Below, piece by piece: positions 8,596 through 16,669 of a stretch of DNA of 35,405 nt (positions within the stretch are counted from its first letter, which is position 1; each line of letters starts with the position of its first letter). Source of the DNA: an uncultured Clostridia bacterium (GTDB lineage: Bacteria > Bacillota > Clostridia > Christensenellales > Borkfalkiaceae); contig CANQOX010000008.1 of the NCBI GenBank assembly GCA_947625595.1, forward strand, positions 1 through 35,405. The letters run 5' to 3'. Position numbers and translations under genes: made by a program. The notes beneath the pieces were generated by a model. That model was given only the letters and a program-made list of their open reading frames with translations, ran no database searches and was not told where the DNA came from.

Positions 8596-9648
8596 ATGGT
8601 TGCGGAGAAATTGCGCAAAATATATCAGAATTCGGGCGCAGACGCGCTCTTCATCGAGTGCGACTTCGTCAGAAGGTATCTTACGGGCTTCTATTCGACG
8701 GACGGTTACGTCATTCTCGATGGGAGCGGGTGCAAATTTGTCGCCGATCCCCGCTACTTTGAGGCGGCAGAACGGCAGCTCCGCGGCTCGGCCGTCGAGG
8801 TCATCGAAGGTTCCTACGCATTGGCGTTGGAGCTCCTTCAGGGCAAAAAGACGGTCGGCGTTCCCTATCCCTTCACCGATGTCGCCTCGTTCGAACGCCT
8901 TCGGAAAAATTTTGAACTCATCGACTGCATGCCCGCCCTGCGGGAGGCCATGATCTTCAAAACGGAGGAGGAGCTTTCCCTGATCGGGAGGGCGTGCGAC
9001 ATTGCCGAGGAGGGCTTTCTCCAGCTCCTTCCCGCGATCAGAGAGGGGATGACGGAGAACGAGGTCGCCGCCCTTCTCGAATATAACATGCGTAAGCTCG
9101 GCGCGAGCGGGACTTCCTTTGAAACGATCGTCGCCTTCGGCCCCAACGGCAGTGTTCCCCATCATGAGACGGGAAACACGGCGTTGAAGTTCGGCGACGC
9201 CGTCCTCATCGACTTCGGTTGCAAAGTGGAGGGGTACTGCTCGGACATCACGCGCACCTTCCTCTTCGGCGACGACGGGAAGCACGGGGAGTTCAGGAAA
9301 GTCTATGACGCCGTCCTTGCCGCCCACGACCTCGTCCGCGAAACACTTGTCGCGGGCATGACGGGGAAGGAGGGGGACGCCATCGCGCGGGAGCATCTCA
9401 AGAAATTCGGCCTCGAGAAGTACTTCACCCACTCTTTGGGCCACGGCATCGGCTTGCAGATCCACGAGTACCCGATCCTTTCGCCTCGCTCCGAACAGAA
9501 GATCGAGGATGGCATGGTCTTCTCGGATGAGCCGGGGGTGTACATCGCGGGAGAGCTCGGCATCCGCATCGAGGACAGTATGTACATGAGGGACGGCAGG
9601 ACGCATTCCTTCATGAGCAAGACAGAGAAAAAATTATTGGTTTTGTAA
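8596..9648 (+). CDS. M24-family Xaa-Pro aminopeptidase
   Basis: A metallopeptidase that removes an N-terminal residue before proline. The 350-residue protein has a creatinase-like N-terminal domain (LRKIYQNSGADALF, RRYLTGF) and the pita-bread catalytic domain with five metal ligands: D206 and D217 (IDFGCKVEGYCSDITRTF), H283 (SLGHGIGL), E312 (SDEPGVY) and E326 (IRIED). Two in-frame ATGs, at 8590 and 8596, are possible. I chose 8596 because the predicted transcript starts there and the protein then begins MVAEKLRKI, like homologues. There is no Shine-Dalgarno sequence before either. It precedes efp by 18 bases, an arrangement common in Bacillota. Confidence 0.93.
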   Translation: MVAEKLRKIYQNSGADALFIECDFVRRYLTGFYSTDGYVILDGSGCKFVADPRYFEAAERQLRGSAVEVIEGSYALALELLQGKKTVGVPYPFTDVASFERLRKNFELIDCMPALREAMIFKTEEELSLIGRACDIAEEGFLQLLPAIREGMTENEVAALLEYNMRKLGASGTSFETIVAFGPNGSVPHHETGNTALKFGDAVLIDFGCKVEGYCSDITRTFLFGDDGKHGEFRKVYDAVLAAHDLVRETLVAGMTGKEGDAIAREHLKKFGLEKYFTHSLGHGIGLQIHEYPILSPRSEQKIEDGMVFSDEPGVYIAGELGIRIEDSMYMRDGRTHSFMSKTEKKLLVL

Positions 9649-9666
9649 TCAAAGGAGATACACAGT

Positions 9667-10230
9667 ATGGCACAAATCATGGCAGGCGATATCAGAAAGG
9701 GCACGACGTTCGAATACAAGAGCGGCGTCTACACCGTCGTCGAATTCCAGCACGTCAAGCCCGGCAAGGGCGCGGCTTTCGTCCGCACGACGCTCAAGAA
9801 CGTCGTCACGGGACAGGTCCTCTCGGATGAGACCTTCAACCCCTCGATGAAGCTCGAGACGGCGCAGGTCGAGACCAAGAAGATGACCTATTCCTACAAC
9901 GACGGCGAGTTCTACTACTTCATGGACGATGAGTTCAACATGACCCCTCTCAATCATGAGCAGGTCGAGGATGCGCTCCGCTATATCCGCGAGAACGATA
10001 TCGTCACCGTGCGTTTCCTCTATGACAAGGCGTTCTCCGTCGAGCCCGAGAACTTCGTCGAGCTCAAGGTCATCGAGGCCGAGCCGGGGGTCAAGGGCAA
10101 CACCGCGACCAACGTCACCAAGGCCGCCAAAGTCGAGACGGGAGCCATCTTTCAGGTCCCCATGTTCGTCAATGAGGGCGATACGATCCGCATCGACACC
10201 CGCACGGGCGAATACATGTCGAGGGTGTAA
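9667..10230 (+). CDS. efp: Translation elongation factor P
   Basis: EF-P relieves ribosome stalling at polyproline stretches. At 187 residues it has the normal three-domain length. The loop that reaches the peptidyl-transferase centre reads VKPGKGAAF, with the tip lysine at K34. The C-terminal domain contains the signature region [17 protein letters not shown]. No gene for a lysine-modifying enzyme (EpmA or YmfI-like) is adjacent. AAGGAG at 9652-9657 lies 9 bases before the ATG at 9667. The gene follows the Xaa-Pro peptidase and is probably cotranscribed with it. Confidence 0.97.
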   Translation: MAQIMAGDIRKGTTFEYKSGVYTVVEFQHVKPGKGAAFVRTTLKNVVTGQVLSDETFNPSMKLETAQVETKKMTYSYNDGEFYYFMDDEFNMTPLNHEQVEDALRYIRENDIVTVRFLYDKAFSVEPENFVELKVIEAEPGVKGNTATNVTKAAKVETGAIFQVPMFVNEGDTIRIDTRTGEYMSRV

Positions 10231-10282
10231 GCGGTTTTGCCGCAAAATGGGCTCTTTTACCGCGCGGAGGAGCGAAACATCG

Positions 10283-10297
10283 CATTCCGAGCGCAGT
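10283..10297 (-). repeat. Short interspersed repeat, inverted copy of 25046-25060
   Basis: The 15 bases here are the exact reverse complement of 25046-25060 (ACTGCGCTCGGAATG), with weaker similarity just outside. This places a fragment of the repeat family found downstream of the TIR gene in the efp-dtd gap, about 14.7 kb away and in the opposite orientation. Confidence 0.7.
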
Positions 10298-10323
10298 GAG
10301 GGGACCCCTCAAACGGAGTATTT

Positions 10324-10761
10324 ATGAAATTTGTCGCGCAAAGGGTATTGTGCGCGAAGCTCGCTGTGAACGGTCAGCCCGTCTCCGAAATCGGACGCGG
10401 GCTTGTCGTTTATTTCGGCATTCGCGTCGGCGACACGCTCGGACAGGCGCGGAAGTGCGCGGAGAAGATCGCGGGTCTTCGCATCTTTGAGGACGAAGCG
10501 GGCAAGATGAACCGCTCGGTCCTCGACGTCGGGGGCGAAGTGCTCTTCGTCTCCCAATTCACGCTCTACGGCGACGCGAGAAAGGGCAACCGACCGAGCT
10601 TCACCGACGCCGAACGGCCCGAGAAGGCCGAACCTCTGTACAGGGAGGCGGGGAAGATCCTCGAATCGCTCGGTGTTCCCGTGCGGTACGGCGTCTTCGG
10701 TGCGGACATGCAGATCGAACAGCTCGGCGACGGCCCCGTCACGATCATCTATGAGGTCTGA
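10324..10761 (+). CDS. dtd: D-aminoacyl-tRNA deacylase
   Basis: Dtd hydrolyses D-amino acids mischarged on tRNA. The 145-residue product has the two family motifs: the SQFTL element in FVSQFTLYGDARKGNRPSF, and the C-terminal GPVTI (usual form GPVT), which carries the Gly-cisPro pair. The start is ATG at 10324 with GGAG at about 10315-10318 in the preceding spacer. That spacer of roughly 90 bases carries a fragment of an interspersed repeat. Downstream is a 280-base repeat island, so the gene's operon relation to the next gene is unclear. Confidence 0.95.
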   Translation: MKFVAQRVLCAKLAVNGQPVSEIGRGLVVYFGIRVGDTLGQARKCAEKIAGLRIFEDEAGKMNRSVLDVGGEVLFVSQFTLYGDARKGNRPSFTDAERPEKAEPLYREAGKILESLGVPVRYGVFGADMQIEQLGDGPVTIIYEV

Positions 10762-11041
10762 ACGAAGTGAAGAATAGAGGGGGTTTCTCTTGGCTCCCCT
10801 GTAGGTCGCAAAACGCAATTCTTGCGCATCAGCACAGTGTGCCGTGCGCTGCGTTTTGCGGTGAGTGAGCGCATTATCCCGCGCGAACGGTGACCGAATG
10901 CGGGTCTCTACCCGCATGAGACGATGTCGAGGCGTAGCCGAGACTGAAGGGTTTCAAAACCCTTTTGCCCCTACGGGGCACTTCCCCTATAAGGGGCAGC
11001 AAGGGCGAATCCGTTTCCCTAAACGAAGTCATTCTGACACC
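10762..11041. repeat. Intergenic repeat island of stacked palindromes
   Basis: This gene-free stretch of 280 bases is built almost entirely of inverted repeats: a long compound hairpin at 10807-10860, a perfect 8-bp stem with a four-base loop at 10898-10917, then GGGTTT/AAACCC, CCCC-TACG-GGGG-type and CCCCT-AT-AAGGGG units up to about 10998. The 22 bases at 10923-10944 are the exact reverse complement of 22312-22333. The final part (GAATCC...AACGAAGT) resembles the ends of the islands at about 22450-22470 and 35241-35260. No convincing promoter or Shine-Dalgarno for the next gene was seen. Confidence 0.75.
10807..10860. repeat. Long compound hairpin
   Basis: The 11-base arm CGCAAAACGCA (10807-10817) pairs perfectly with TGCGTTTTGCG (10850-10860). 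Inside, GCGCA (10824-10828) pairs with TGCGC (10845-10849), and GCAC (10832-10835) with GTGC (10839-10842) around a three-base loop. The result is one long imperfect stem with small bulges. It has no T-run and is not a typical intrinsic terminator. Confidence 0.75.
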
Positions 11042-11875
11042 ATGCACATCACCTATCTTGGAACAGGCGCGGCCGAAGGCATTCCTGCCCTGTTCTGCAA
11101 CTGTGAATACTGCCGCGGCGTGCGCGAGAGAGGGGGAAGGGAGGTCCGTACCCGTTCCCAAGTCCTCATCGACGGGGAACTCTCCATCGACTTTCCGCCC
11201 GACGCCTTCTGCCATGCGCGGAACTATGACTTTTCCGCCGTCAAATATCTACTCGTGACCCACTCTCACATGGATCACTTCTACGCGCATGACTTCATTC
11301 TGCGCGGCTACAAATACGCCTCCGACATGACGGAACCCGTGCTTCACATCTATGGAAATCAGGACGTCATGCGCGTCTTCGCCGAATGCACGAGGCGGGA
11401 GATGAAACCCGAGGTCATCGGGCATTTTGCGCTCCGCTCCGTTGGCGCGTTTGAGGAAATTTCCTTCGGCGGCTACCGCGTCTATACCCTCCTTGCACAG
11501 CATTCCTCCGAGGAGCCGCTTCTGTTTCTCATAGAAAAGGGAGGAAAGCGCATCCTGCATTTGACAGATACGGGCAGACTGCCCGACGATTCGATCCGTT
11601 TTCTCGCCGAGATCGGGGGCGCGCCCGTCGATCTCATCACCTTTGACTGCACCTTCCTCTTTGCCGCGACCGACTCCTCCGCCCGCCACATGGGATTGGA
11701 CGAAAATATGCGGACGCTTGACCGCCTCCGCGGGATCGGCCTTGCCGACGAACATACGAAGAAGATCATTACGCACTTTTCGCACAACGCCCGCCCGTCC
11801 CCGACCGCCCTTGCCCGCGCCGAGAGGGAATTCGGCGTCATCGCGGCCTATGACGGCATGGAAATAGAGATATAG
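11042..11875 (+). CDS. PhnP-like metallo-beta-lactamase-fold hydrolase
   Basis: A 277-residue member of the metallo-beta-lactamase superfamily. The N-terminus MHITYLGTGAAEGIP is followed by a cysteine cluster (C19, C21, C24: CNCEYC), as in PhnP-type phosphodiesterases, where such cysteines hold an extra zinc. The HxHxDH motif is H74-S-H76-M-D78-H79. Further metal ligands are likely in LTDTGR and ITHFSHN. By family knowledge it may be a cyclic phosphodiesterase, but no phosphonate genes are nearby. The ATG at 11042 fits the fold start, although no good Shine-Dalgarno precedes it; longer in-frame starts would translate the repeat island. Confidence 0.82.
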   Translation: MHITYLGTGAAEGIPALFCNCEYCRGVRERGGREVRTRSQVLIDGELSIDFPPDAFCHARNYDFSAVKYLLVTHSHMDHFYAHDFILRGYKYASDMTEPVLHIYGNQDVMRVFAECTRREMKPEVIGHFALRSVGAFEEISFGGYRVYTLLAQHSSEEPLLFLIEKGGKRILHLTDTGRLPDDSIRFLAEIGGAPVDLITFDCTFLFAATDSSARHMGLDENMRTLDRLRGIGLADEHTKKIITHFSHNARPSPTALARAEREFGVIAAYDGMEIEI

Positions 11876-11907
11876 CCGCGCCCTGTACATATTATCCGTG
11901 AGGTCCT

Positions 11908-12750
11908 ATGGGTTTCCTTTCCCTCTTGAGATCCCTCTTCGGGAAGAAAAAACCGAACATCAAACTCGGCCTCGCGCTCGGCAGCGGGGGCGCGAAGGGA
12001 ATGGCGCACCTCGGCGCGTTGAAGGCGTTTGAGGAAGCGGGACTTTCCTTTGCTGTCGTGACGGGGGCCTCCATCGGCGGGATCGTCGGCGCACTCTATG
12101 CGAAGGGCTATTCCTCGGCTGACATGGTCGGCATCGTCGAGAATGTCAACCGCAGGGAGTTTTCCCGCAACCTGAAGCCCTTCTCGGACATGTCCTACAT
12201 CGAGAGCTTTCTCGAAAACTATTTGGAGGGGGATTTTTCCTCCCTGACCCTTCCCTTCGCCGTCTCTGTGACTGATGGGGAGAGCAATTTGAGCAAGATG
12301 CTCCGCGAGGGGAAACTTGCGAGGGCGCTCACCGCTTCGGCAGCCATTCCGCCCTTCTTCCGCGGCGTGGAGATCGGCGGGAAGAAGTACTACGACGGCG
12401 CATTTTCGGACGCCATACCCGCGGATTACTGCAAACAGCTCGGCGCGGACCTCGTTGTCGGCATCGACCTGTCGGCCTACAACCGCCCCGAGGAGGAGAA
12501 GAGCGCCTTTCAGCGTCTCCTCGGTTCGGCGATCACGGCGATGATGCCCGTGCGGTATCTTGAAAACGCCAAAACGAGGGGATACGCCGCCGCCGATGTG
12601 ATGCTTCGTCCCAATCTCGGCGGGTACAGGGCGACGGACGTGGGCCGCGTCTCCATGGATGAGATGTACGAGATCGGTTATGAGACCGCCAAAGCCCAGA
12701 TCGCGGAGATCAGGGACAAGATCGCCGCATGGGAAAAGGAGAAGAGATGA
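11908..12750 (+). CDS. Patatin-like phospholipase (first of two in the window)
   Basis: A 280-residue lipid acyl hydrolase of the patatin / RssA-like family. The serine-aspartate dyad is visible: the oxyanion-hole stretch GSGGAKGMAHLG (26-36), nucleophile S55 in GASIG, and D163 in YYDGAFSD. The first 16 residues are hydrophobic and basic (GFLSLLRSLFGKKK), suggesting membrane association rather than secretion. GAGG lies about 8 bases before the ATG. The stop overlaps the aroC start by four bases, so the gene leads the shikimate cluster. A second patatin is encoded at 32380. Confidence 0.88.
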   Translation: MGFLSLLRSLFGKKKPNIKLGLALGSGGAKGMAHLGALKAFEEAGLSFAVVTGASIGGIVGALYAKGYSSADMVGIVENVNRREFSRNLKPFSDMSYIESFLENYLEGDFSSLTLPFAVSVTDGESNLSKMLREGKLARALTASAAIPPFFRGVEIGGKKYYDGAFSDAIPADYCKQLGADLVVGIDLSAYNRPEEEKSAFQRLLGSAITAMMPVRYLENAKTRGYAAADVMLRPNLGGYRATDVGRVSMDEMYEIGYETAKAQIAEIRDKIAAWEKEKR

Positions 12751-13865
12751 TACGCATGATGACGGCAGGTGAATCGCACGGGAAGGGGCTTTTTGCCATT
12801 CTCGAGGGGGTCCCCGCGGGGTTGAAACTCGACCTTGACGCCATTGATGCCCGCCTTGCCCTGCGGCAGAGCGGCTACGGCAGGGGGTCGCGGCAGAAGA
12901 TCGAATGCGACCGCGTGGAGGTCCTTTCGGGCGTGAGAAACTGTGTCACGCTCGGCAGTCCCATTACCCTTGCGGTGTGGAACCGCGACTATGATCATTG
13001 GAAGGACGTCATGGCCCCCGAGGGGTGCGACGTCTCCTCAAAACGGCTCACCAAGGTGCGCCCGGGGCATGCGGACCTTGCGGGCATGCTCAAATTCGGG
13101 CACGATGACGCGCGGAACGTCCTTGAACGCGCCTCCGCACGGGAGACCGCCGTCCGCGTCGCGGCGGGGGAGATCTGCAGACAGCTTCTGTCTGCGCTCG
13201 GCGTCGGGATCGCGGGCTTTGTAAAGAGCGTCGGCACTGTGATCGATATGAAGGAATACTCCTTCGAGGAGATCCTCGGCCGCTCGGCGGTCCTTGGCAT
13301 GGTGGACAGAGACCTCGAACGGGAGGCCTGCCTTCTCATCGACGAGGCGAAAGAGAGCAAAGACACCCTCGGCGGCGTCGTCGAACTCCGCGTCAGGGGG
13401 CTTCGGAGCGGCTACGGGAGCTGTATGACGTATGAGGAAAAACTTGACGCCCGCCTCTGCGCCGCGCTCATGGGCGTACAGGCGGTCAAAGGCGTCGAAG
13501 TCGGCCTCGGCTTTGAGAGCGCCCGCCGCTTCGGCTCCGCCGTCCACGACGAGATCAACGTAGATTTTTCACGAAAGACCAACCACGCAGGCGGCATCGA
13601 GGGGGGCATGTCGAACGGCGAAGAGCTCGTCTTCCGCGCGGCCATGAAGCCCATTCCCACCCTCATGAAGGGGCTCTCCACGATCGATACGGACACCCTT
13701 CTTCCCGCGGTCGCGGCCGCCGAACGCAGTGACGTCTGTGCGATCCTCGCCTGTGAGACGGTCTGCGAGGCCGCCATTGCGGCAGAACTCGCCAAAATCG
13801 TCACCGAACGCCTCGGCGGGGATACAATGGCCGAACTCATCAGGCGCAACGGAGAACTGAAATGA
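12747..13865 (+). CDS. aroC: Chorismate synthase
   Basis: Converts EPSP to chorismate using reduced FMN, the last step of the shikimate pathway. The 372-residue protein carries the conserved elements MTAGESHG (6-13), RQSGYGRGSRQKIE, RPGHADLAGMLKFGHDDARNVLERASARET written in full in the usual place, and the FMN/EPSP-binding stretch GGIEGGMSNGEE. I chose the ATG at 12747 (TGA overlap with the patatin) because AAAGGAGA lies 5 bases upstream; an ATG at 12729 is in frame but would put that Shine-Dalgarno inside the gene. aroB follows with a four-base overlap. Confidence 0.97.
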   Translation: MIRMMTAGESHGKGLFAILEGVPAGLKLDLDAIDARLALRQSGYGRGSRQKIECDRVEVLSGVRNCVTLGSPITLAVWNRDYDHWKDVMAPEGCDVSSKRLTKVRPGHADLAGMLKFGHDDARNVLERASARETAVRVAAGEICRQLLSALGVGIAGFVKSVGTVIDMKEYSFEEILGRSAVLGMVDRDLEREACLLIDEAKESKDTLGGVVELRVRGLRSGYGSCMTYEEKLDARLCAALMGVQAVKGVEVGLGFESARRFGSAVHDEINVDFSRKTNHAGGIEGGMSNGEELVFRAAMKPIPTLMKGLSTIDTDTLLPAVAAAERSDVCAILACETVCEAAIAAELAKIVTERLGGDTMAELIRRNGELK

Positions 13866-14920
13866 AGACGTTTCACATCAATTTGAAGGGTACGCCGAAG
13901 AGAAGCGTCATCGTCTGCCGCAAAAATGTGCTCACCAAACAGCTCAAAGACGACCTTCCGTGGCTGAAGGCGGGCGGGGCGATGATCTTTACCGATTCCA
14001 ACGTCTTTTCCCTCTATCAGAGGAAGATCAAAGTTCTGGATCTCCCCGTCTTTGTCATGCCCGCGGGGGAGGAATACAAGACCGAGCAGACCCTCTTTGC
14101 CCTGCTTCAAGCCATGGCGGAGGCGGGCCTTCGCCGCTCTTCTGCGCTCATTGCCCTCGGCGGCGGGGTCGTCGGGGACATCGGCGGGCTTGCCGCGAGC
14201 CTCTTCATGCGCGGGATCTCCTGCATTCAGGTCCCGACGACGCTCTTGGCGCAGGTGGACAGCTCCGTCGGCGGCAAGACGGCCATCGACTTCTGCGGCG
14301 TGAAGAACCTCATCGGAGCCTTTCATCAGCCCATGTATGTGTACGCCGATCCCGACTTTTTCAGGACGCTTCCCCCGCGCGAGATCCGTTGCGGACTGGG
14401 GGAGATCGTCAAGCACGCCGCCTTGAACGGCGCACTCTTCGAGAAACTTCTCGCCAATCGGGGCAGGCTCTTTGACCTCGGTTTTCTCTCCGAGCTCGTG
14501 CCCGAAAACATCGCGATCAAGGCCGAGATCGTGCGAAAGGACCCCAACGAGACGGGCCTTCGCAGGTGTCTCAACCTCGGCCACACCACGGGTCACGCGA
14601 TCGAACTCACGAAAGGGGACCTCTCCCACGGCGAATGCGTCCTTCTCGGCCTTCTCTATGAGAACCGCATCGCCCGCAAGTATCTCGCAACGGACGAAGC
14701 CTATCTCGACGCGCTCGAGTCGCTCATCCGTACCGTCCTCGTCTGCGACGTCACATTTGACGCCGAGGAGGCCGCCCGCCTTGCCCTGCATGACAAGAAG
14801 AACATGGCAAAGGACACCGTCTCGCTCGCCGTTCCCACGCGCAAGGGGGAATTTGCGTTCCTCGATCTGAATTTCTCCGACTACGTCCATGCCTTGAAGG
14901 AGATCGGAAAGGCGCTATGA
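13862..14920 (+). CDS. aroB: 3-Dehydroquinate synthase
   Basis: Catalyses the second step of the shikimate pathway, DAHP to 3-dehydroquinate, with NAD and zinc. The protein has 352 residues. The NAD-binding GGGVVGDIGG is at 100-109, and the conserved PTTLLAQVDSSVGGKTA is at 125-141. Zinc ligands expected from the family are E181 (GLGEIVKHA), H241 (NLGHTTGHA) and H256 (LSHGECV). It overlaps aroC and aroE by four bases each, so the whole aro block appears to be translated in a coupled way. Confidence 0.97.
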   Translation: MKTFHINLKGTPKRSVIVCRKNVLTKQLKDDLPWLKAGGAMIFTDSNVFSLYQRKIKVLDLPVFVMPAGEEYKTEQTLFALLQAMAEAGLRRSSALIALGGGVVGDIGGLAASLFMRGISCIQVPTTLLAQVDSSVGGKTAIDFCGVKNLIGAFHQPMYVYADPDFFRTLPPREIRCGLGEIVKHAALNGALFEKLLANRGRLFDLGFLSELVPENIAIKAEIVRKDPNETGLRRCLNLGHTTGHAIELTKGDLSHGECVLLGLLYENRIARKYLATDEAYLDALESLIRTVLVCDVTFDAEEAARLALHDKKNMAKDTVSLAVPTRKGEFAFLDLNFSDYVHALKEIGKAL

Positions 14921-15747
14921 TGAAACTTGCAGTCATCGGAAAGGACGTGTCGAAGTCGGATAGCCCCGCCATTCATGATTTTCTCATGCGGCGCTTCGGC
15001 GTTGCATGCTCCTATGAGAAGGTCAGTATCCCGCCCGAGGCGTTCCATTCGCGGGCGGAGGAACTTTTTGCCCGCTACGACGGGTTCAACGTCACCATTC
15101 CCTTCAAAGGGGAGATCATAAATTATCTGAAGGGGCTCGAGGGGGACGCGAAGAGCTTCGGCGCGGTCAATACCGTCGTCTCGGCCTCCCGCCTCGGCTA
15201 CAATACGGACGGGTTCGGCTTCATGCTCATGCTTGAGAATGCGGGCGTCGCCGTGAAGGGAAAGTCCGTCCTCGTGCTCGGCGCGGGTGGCGCGGGGCGC
15301 AGTTGCATCAGAAAGCTGTGCGACGGCGGCGCGGAGGTCTTTGCCTATGAGCGCGATCCTGCGCGGCTCGGGGAAGTTTTCAGGGAGCTGGGCGGCTTTA
15401 CGCCCCTTTCCGACGTCCCCCTGCGGGAGTTTGACCTCATTCTGAACTGCACGGGCGTCGGAATGCACAGCACGGAGGGCATGACCCCCGAGATCTCCCT
15501 TGCGGGGGAGAAAAAGCCCGTCGGGGCGGAGCTCCTGTCCCGTTGCGGCGTGGCGGCCGATCTCATCTATGTGCCGCGGGAATCGGAATTTCTGCGCATC
15601 GCCCGCACGCTCGGCAAAAAGACGGTGAGCGGCGCGGCCATGCTCTTCTATCAGGCATATCTTGCCGACTGCATCTTTTTGGGAAGAAACTCTGACAGCG
15701 AAGAAGCCAGACGGCTTTGGAAGGAATACAGCGAGGTGGTTCTATGA
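14917..15747 (+). CDS. aroE: Shikimate dehydrogenase
   Basis: Reduces 3-dehydroshikimate to shikimate with NADPH. The 276-residue protein has the substrate-binding SKSDSP (12-17), NVTIPFK with catalytic K64, NTDGFG with D98, and the Rossmann loop GAGGAGRS (about 127-134). ATG ATG at 14917 gives two adjacent start choices; the first overlaps the aroB stop. The C-terminal end LADCIFLGRNSDSEEARRLW is somewhat longer than the usual 'F.lW.g' tail. It overlaps aroQ downstream. Confidence 0.95.
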   Translation: MMKLAVIGKDVSKSDSPAIHDFLMRRFGVACSYEKVSIPPEAFHSRAEELFARYDGFNVTIPFKGEIINYLKGLEGDAKSFGAVNTVVSASRLGYNTDGFGFMLMLENAGVAVKGKSVLVLGAGGAGRSCIRKLCDGGAEVFAYERDPARLGEVFRELGGFTPLSDVPLREFDLILNCTGVGMHSTEGMTPEISLAGEKKPVGAELLSRCGVAADLIYVPRESEFLRIARTLGKKTVSGAAMLFYQAYLADCIFLGRNSDSEEARRLWKEYSEVVL

Positions 15748-16166
15748 AATTTTTAGTGCTCAACGGCGCCAATCTCAACCTCACGGGGAAGAGAGAAAGG
15801 GACGTCTATGGCGGCGAAACGCTCGAGGAGATCAACAGAGAACTCGAGGCCTTCGTCGAGGGAAGGGGACATTCTGTGGACTTTGTCCAGAGCAACTTCG
15901 AGGGGGAGATCTGCACGCAGATCCAGCGGGCCGAGGGCGTCTATGACGGCATCGTCCTGAATGCGGGGGCGTTCACCCATTACAGCTACGCCATCCGCGA
16001 CGCGATCGCGAGCGTGAACGTCCCCGTCGTGGAGGTGCACATGTCCAACGTGCACGCGCGGGAGGAATTCCGCCATACGTCCGTCCTGACGGAGGTCTGC
16101 AGGGGCGAAATTCTCGGCTTCGGCAAAAACAGCTATCGTTTGGCATTGGAGAGTTTTTTAGTATGA
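15744..16166 (+). CDS. aroQ: Type II 3-dehydroquinate dehydratase
   Basis: Dehydrates 3-dehydroquinate to 3-dehydroshikimate; type II enzymes are small dodecamers. The product has 140 residues and shows LNGANLN at 6-12, catalytic Y22 (DVYGGETL), N73 in LNAGAFTHYSYAIRDA, H99 in EVHMSNVHAREEFRH, and R110. The start at 15744 overlaps the aroE stop by four bases; the open frame extends 27 bases upstream, but the family begins at MKFLVLNG. Using a type II enzyme rather than the AroD type is common in Clostridia. Confidence 0.96.
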   Translation: MKFLVLNGANLNLTGKRERDVYGGETLEEINRELEAFVEGRGHSVDFVQSNFEGEICTQIQRAEGVYDGIVLNAGAFTHYSYAIRDAIASVNVPVVEVHMSNVHAREEFRHTSVLTEVCRGEILGFGKNSYRLALESFLV

Positions 16167-16669
16167 ATATCGTATTATGCGGCATGATGGGCGTCGGCAA
16201 GTCGAGCGTTGGCATCAGGATCGCACAGAAGACGGGCAGGCGGTGGTATGACACCGACATCGTCATCAGCGACCGCCACGGCAGGATCTCGGACATCTTC
16301 GAGTACTATGGCGAAGACCACTTCCGCGCCCTCGAGACGGACGTCGTCAGGGAACTTTCAAAGATGGACGGTCTCGTCATCTCGACGGGCGGCGGTCTCG
16401 TCTTAAAGCCCGAGAACAATGAACTTTTGAAGCAGAAGGGGAAGATCTTCTTCATGCGGGCGAGCTTTGAGACCCTCCTGACGCGCGTCCGTGCCGACGA
16501 GACGCGGCCCCTTCTCAAGGACAACGGCAAGATCGCCGAAAAGCTCGGCGAGCTTCTCTCCGCGCGGACGCCCGTCTATGAGGCCGTTGCCGATCACATT
16601 ATAGACACCGATCTCAAGTCGGTCGACGAGGTCGCGGATGAGATCATCCGCCTTGCGGAGGGCGTATGA
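16163..16669 (+). CDS. aroK: Shikimate kinase
   Basis: Phosphorylates shikimate at O3. The 168-residue product has the P-loop GMMGVGKS at 7-14, DTD at 30-32 (substrate-binding D32), FRALE with R55, the GGG motif at 76-78 (STGGGLV), and an adenine/LID arginine region RVRADETRPLL. It overlaps aroQ by four bases (ATGA) and the SDR gene by four. With aroB, aroE, aroQ and aroC it completes five of the seven common-pathway steps in one block; EPSP synthase (aroA) is not in the window. Confidence 0.96.
   Translation: MNIVLCGMMGVGKSSVGIRIAQKTGRRWYDTDIVISDRHGRISDIFEYYGEDHFRALETDVVRELSKMDGLVISTGGGLVLKPENNELLKQKGKIFFMRASFETLLTRVRADETRPLLKDNGKIAEKLGELLSARTPVYEAVADHIIDTDLKSVDEVADEIIRLAEGV

Noticed and set aside
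10231-10260. GCGG-TTTTG-CCGC hairpin after efp as a terminator
   Set aside because: The stem is only four base pairs and no T-run follows directly, so it cannot be supported as an intrinsic terminator.
13412-14890. 492-codon minus-strand frame across aroC and aroB
   Set aside because: It overlaps two intact, well-identified enzymes and has no ribosome site or domain.
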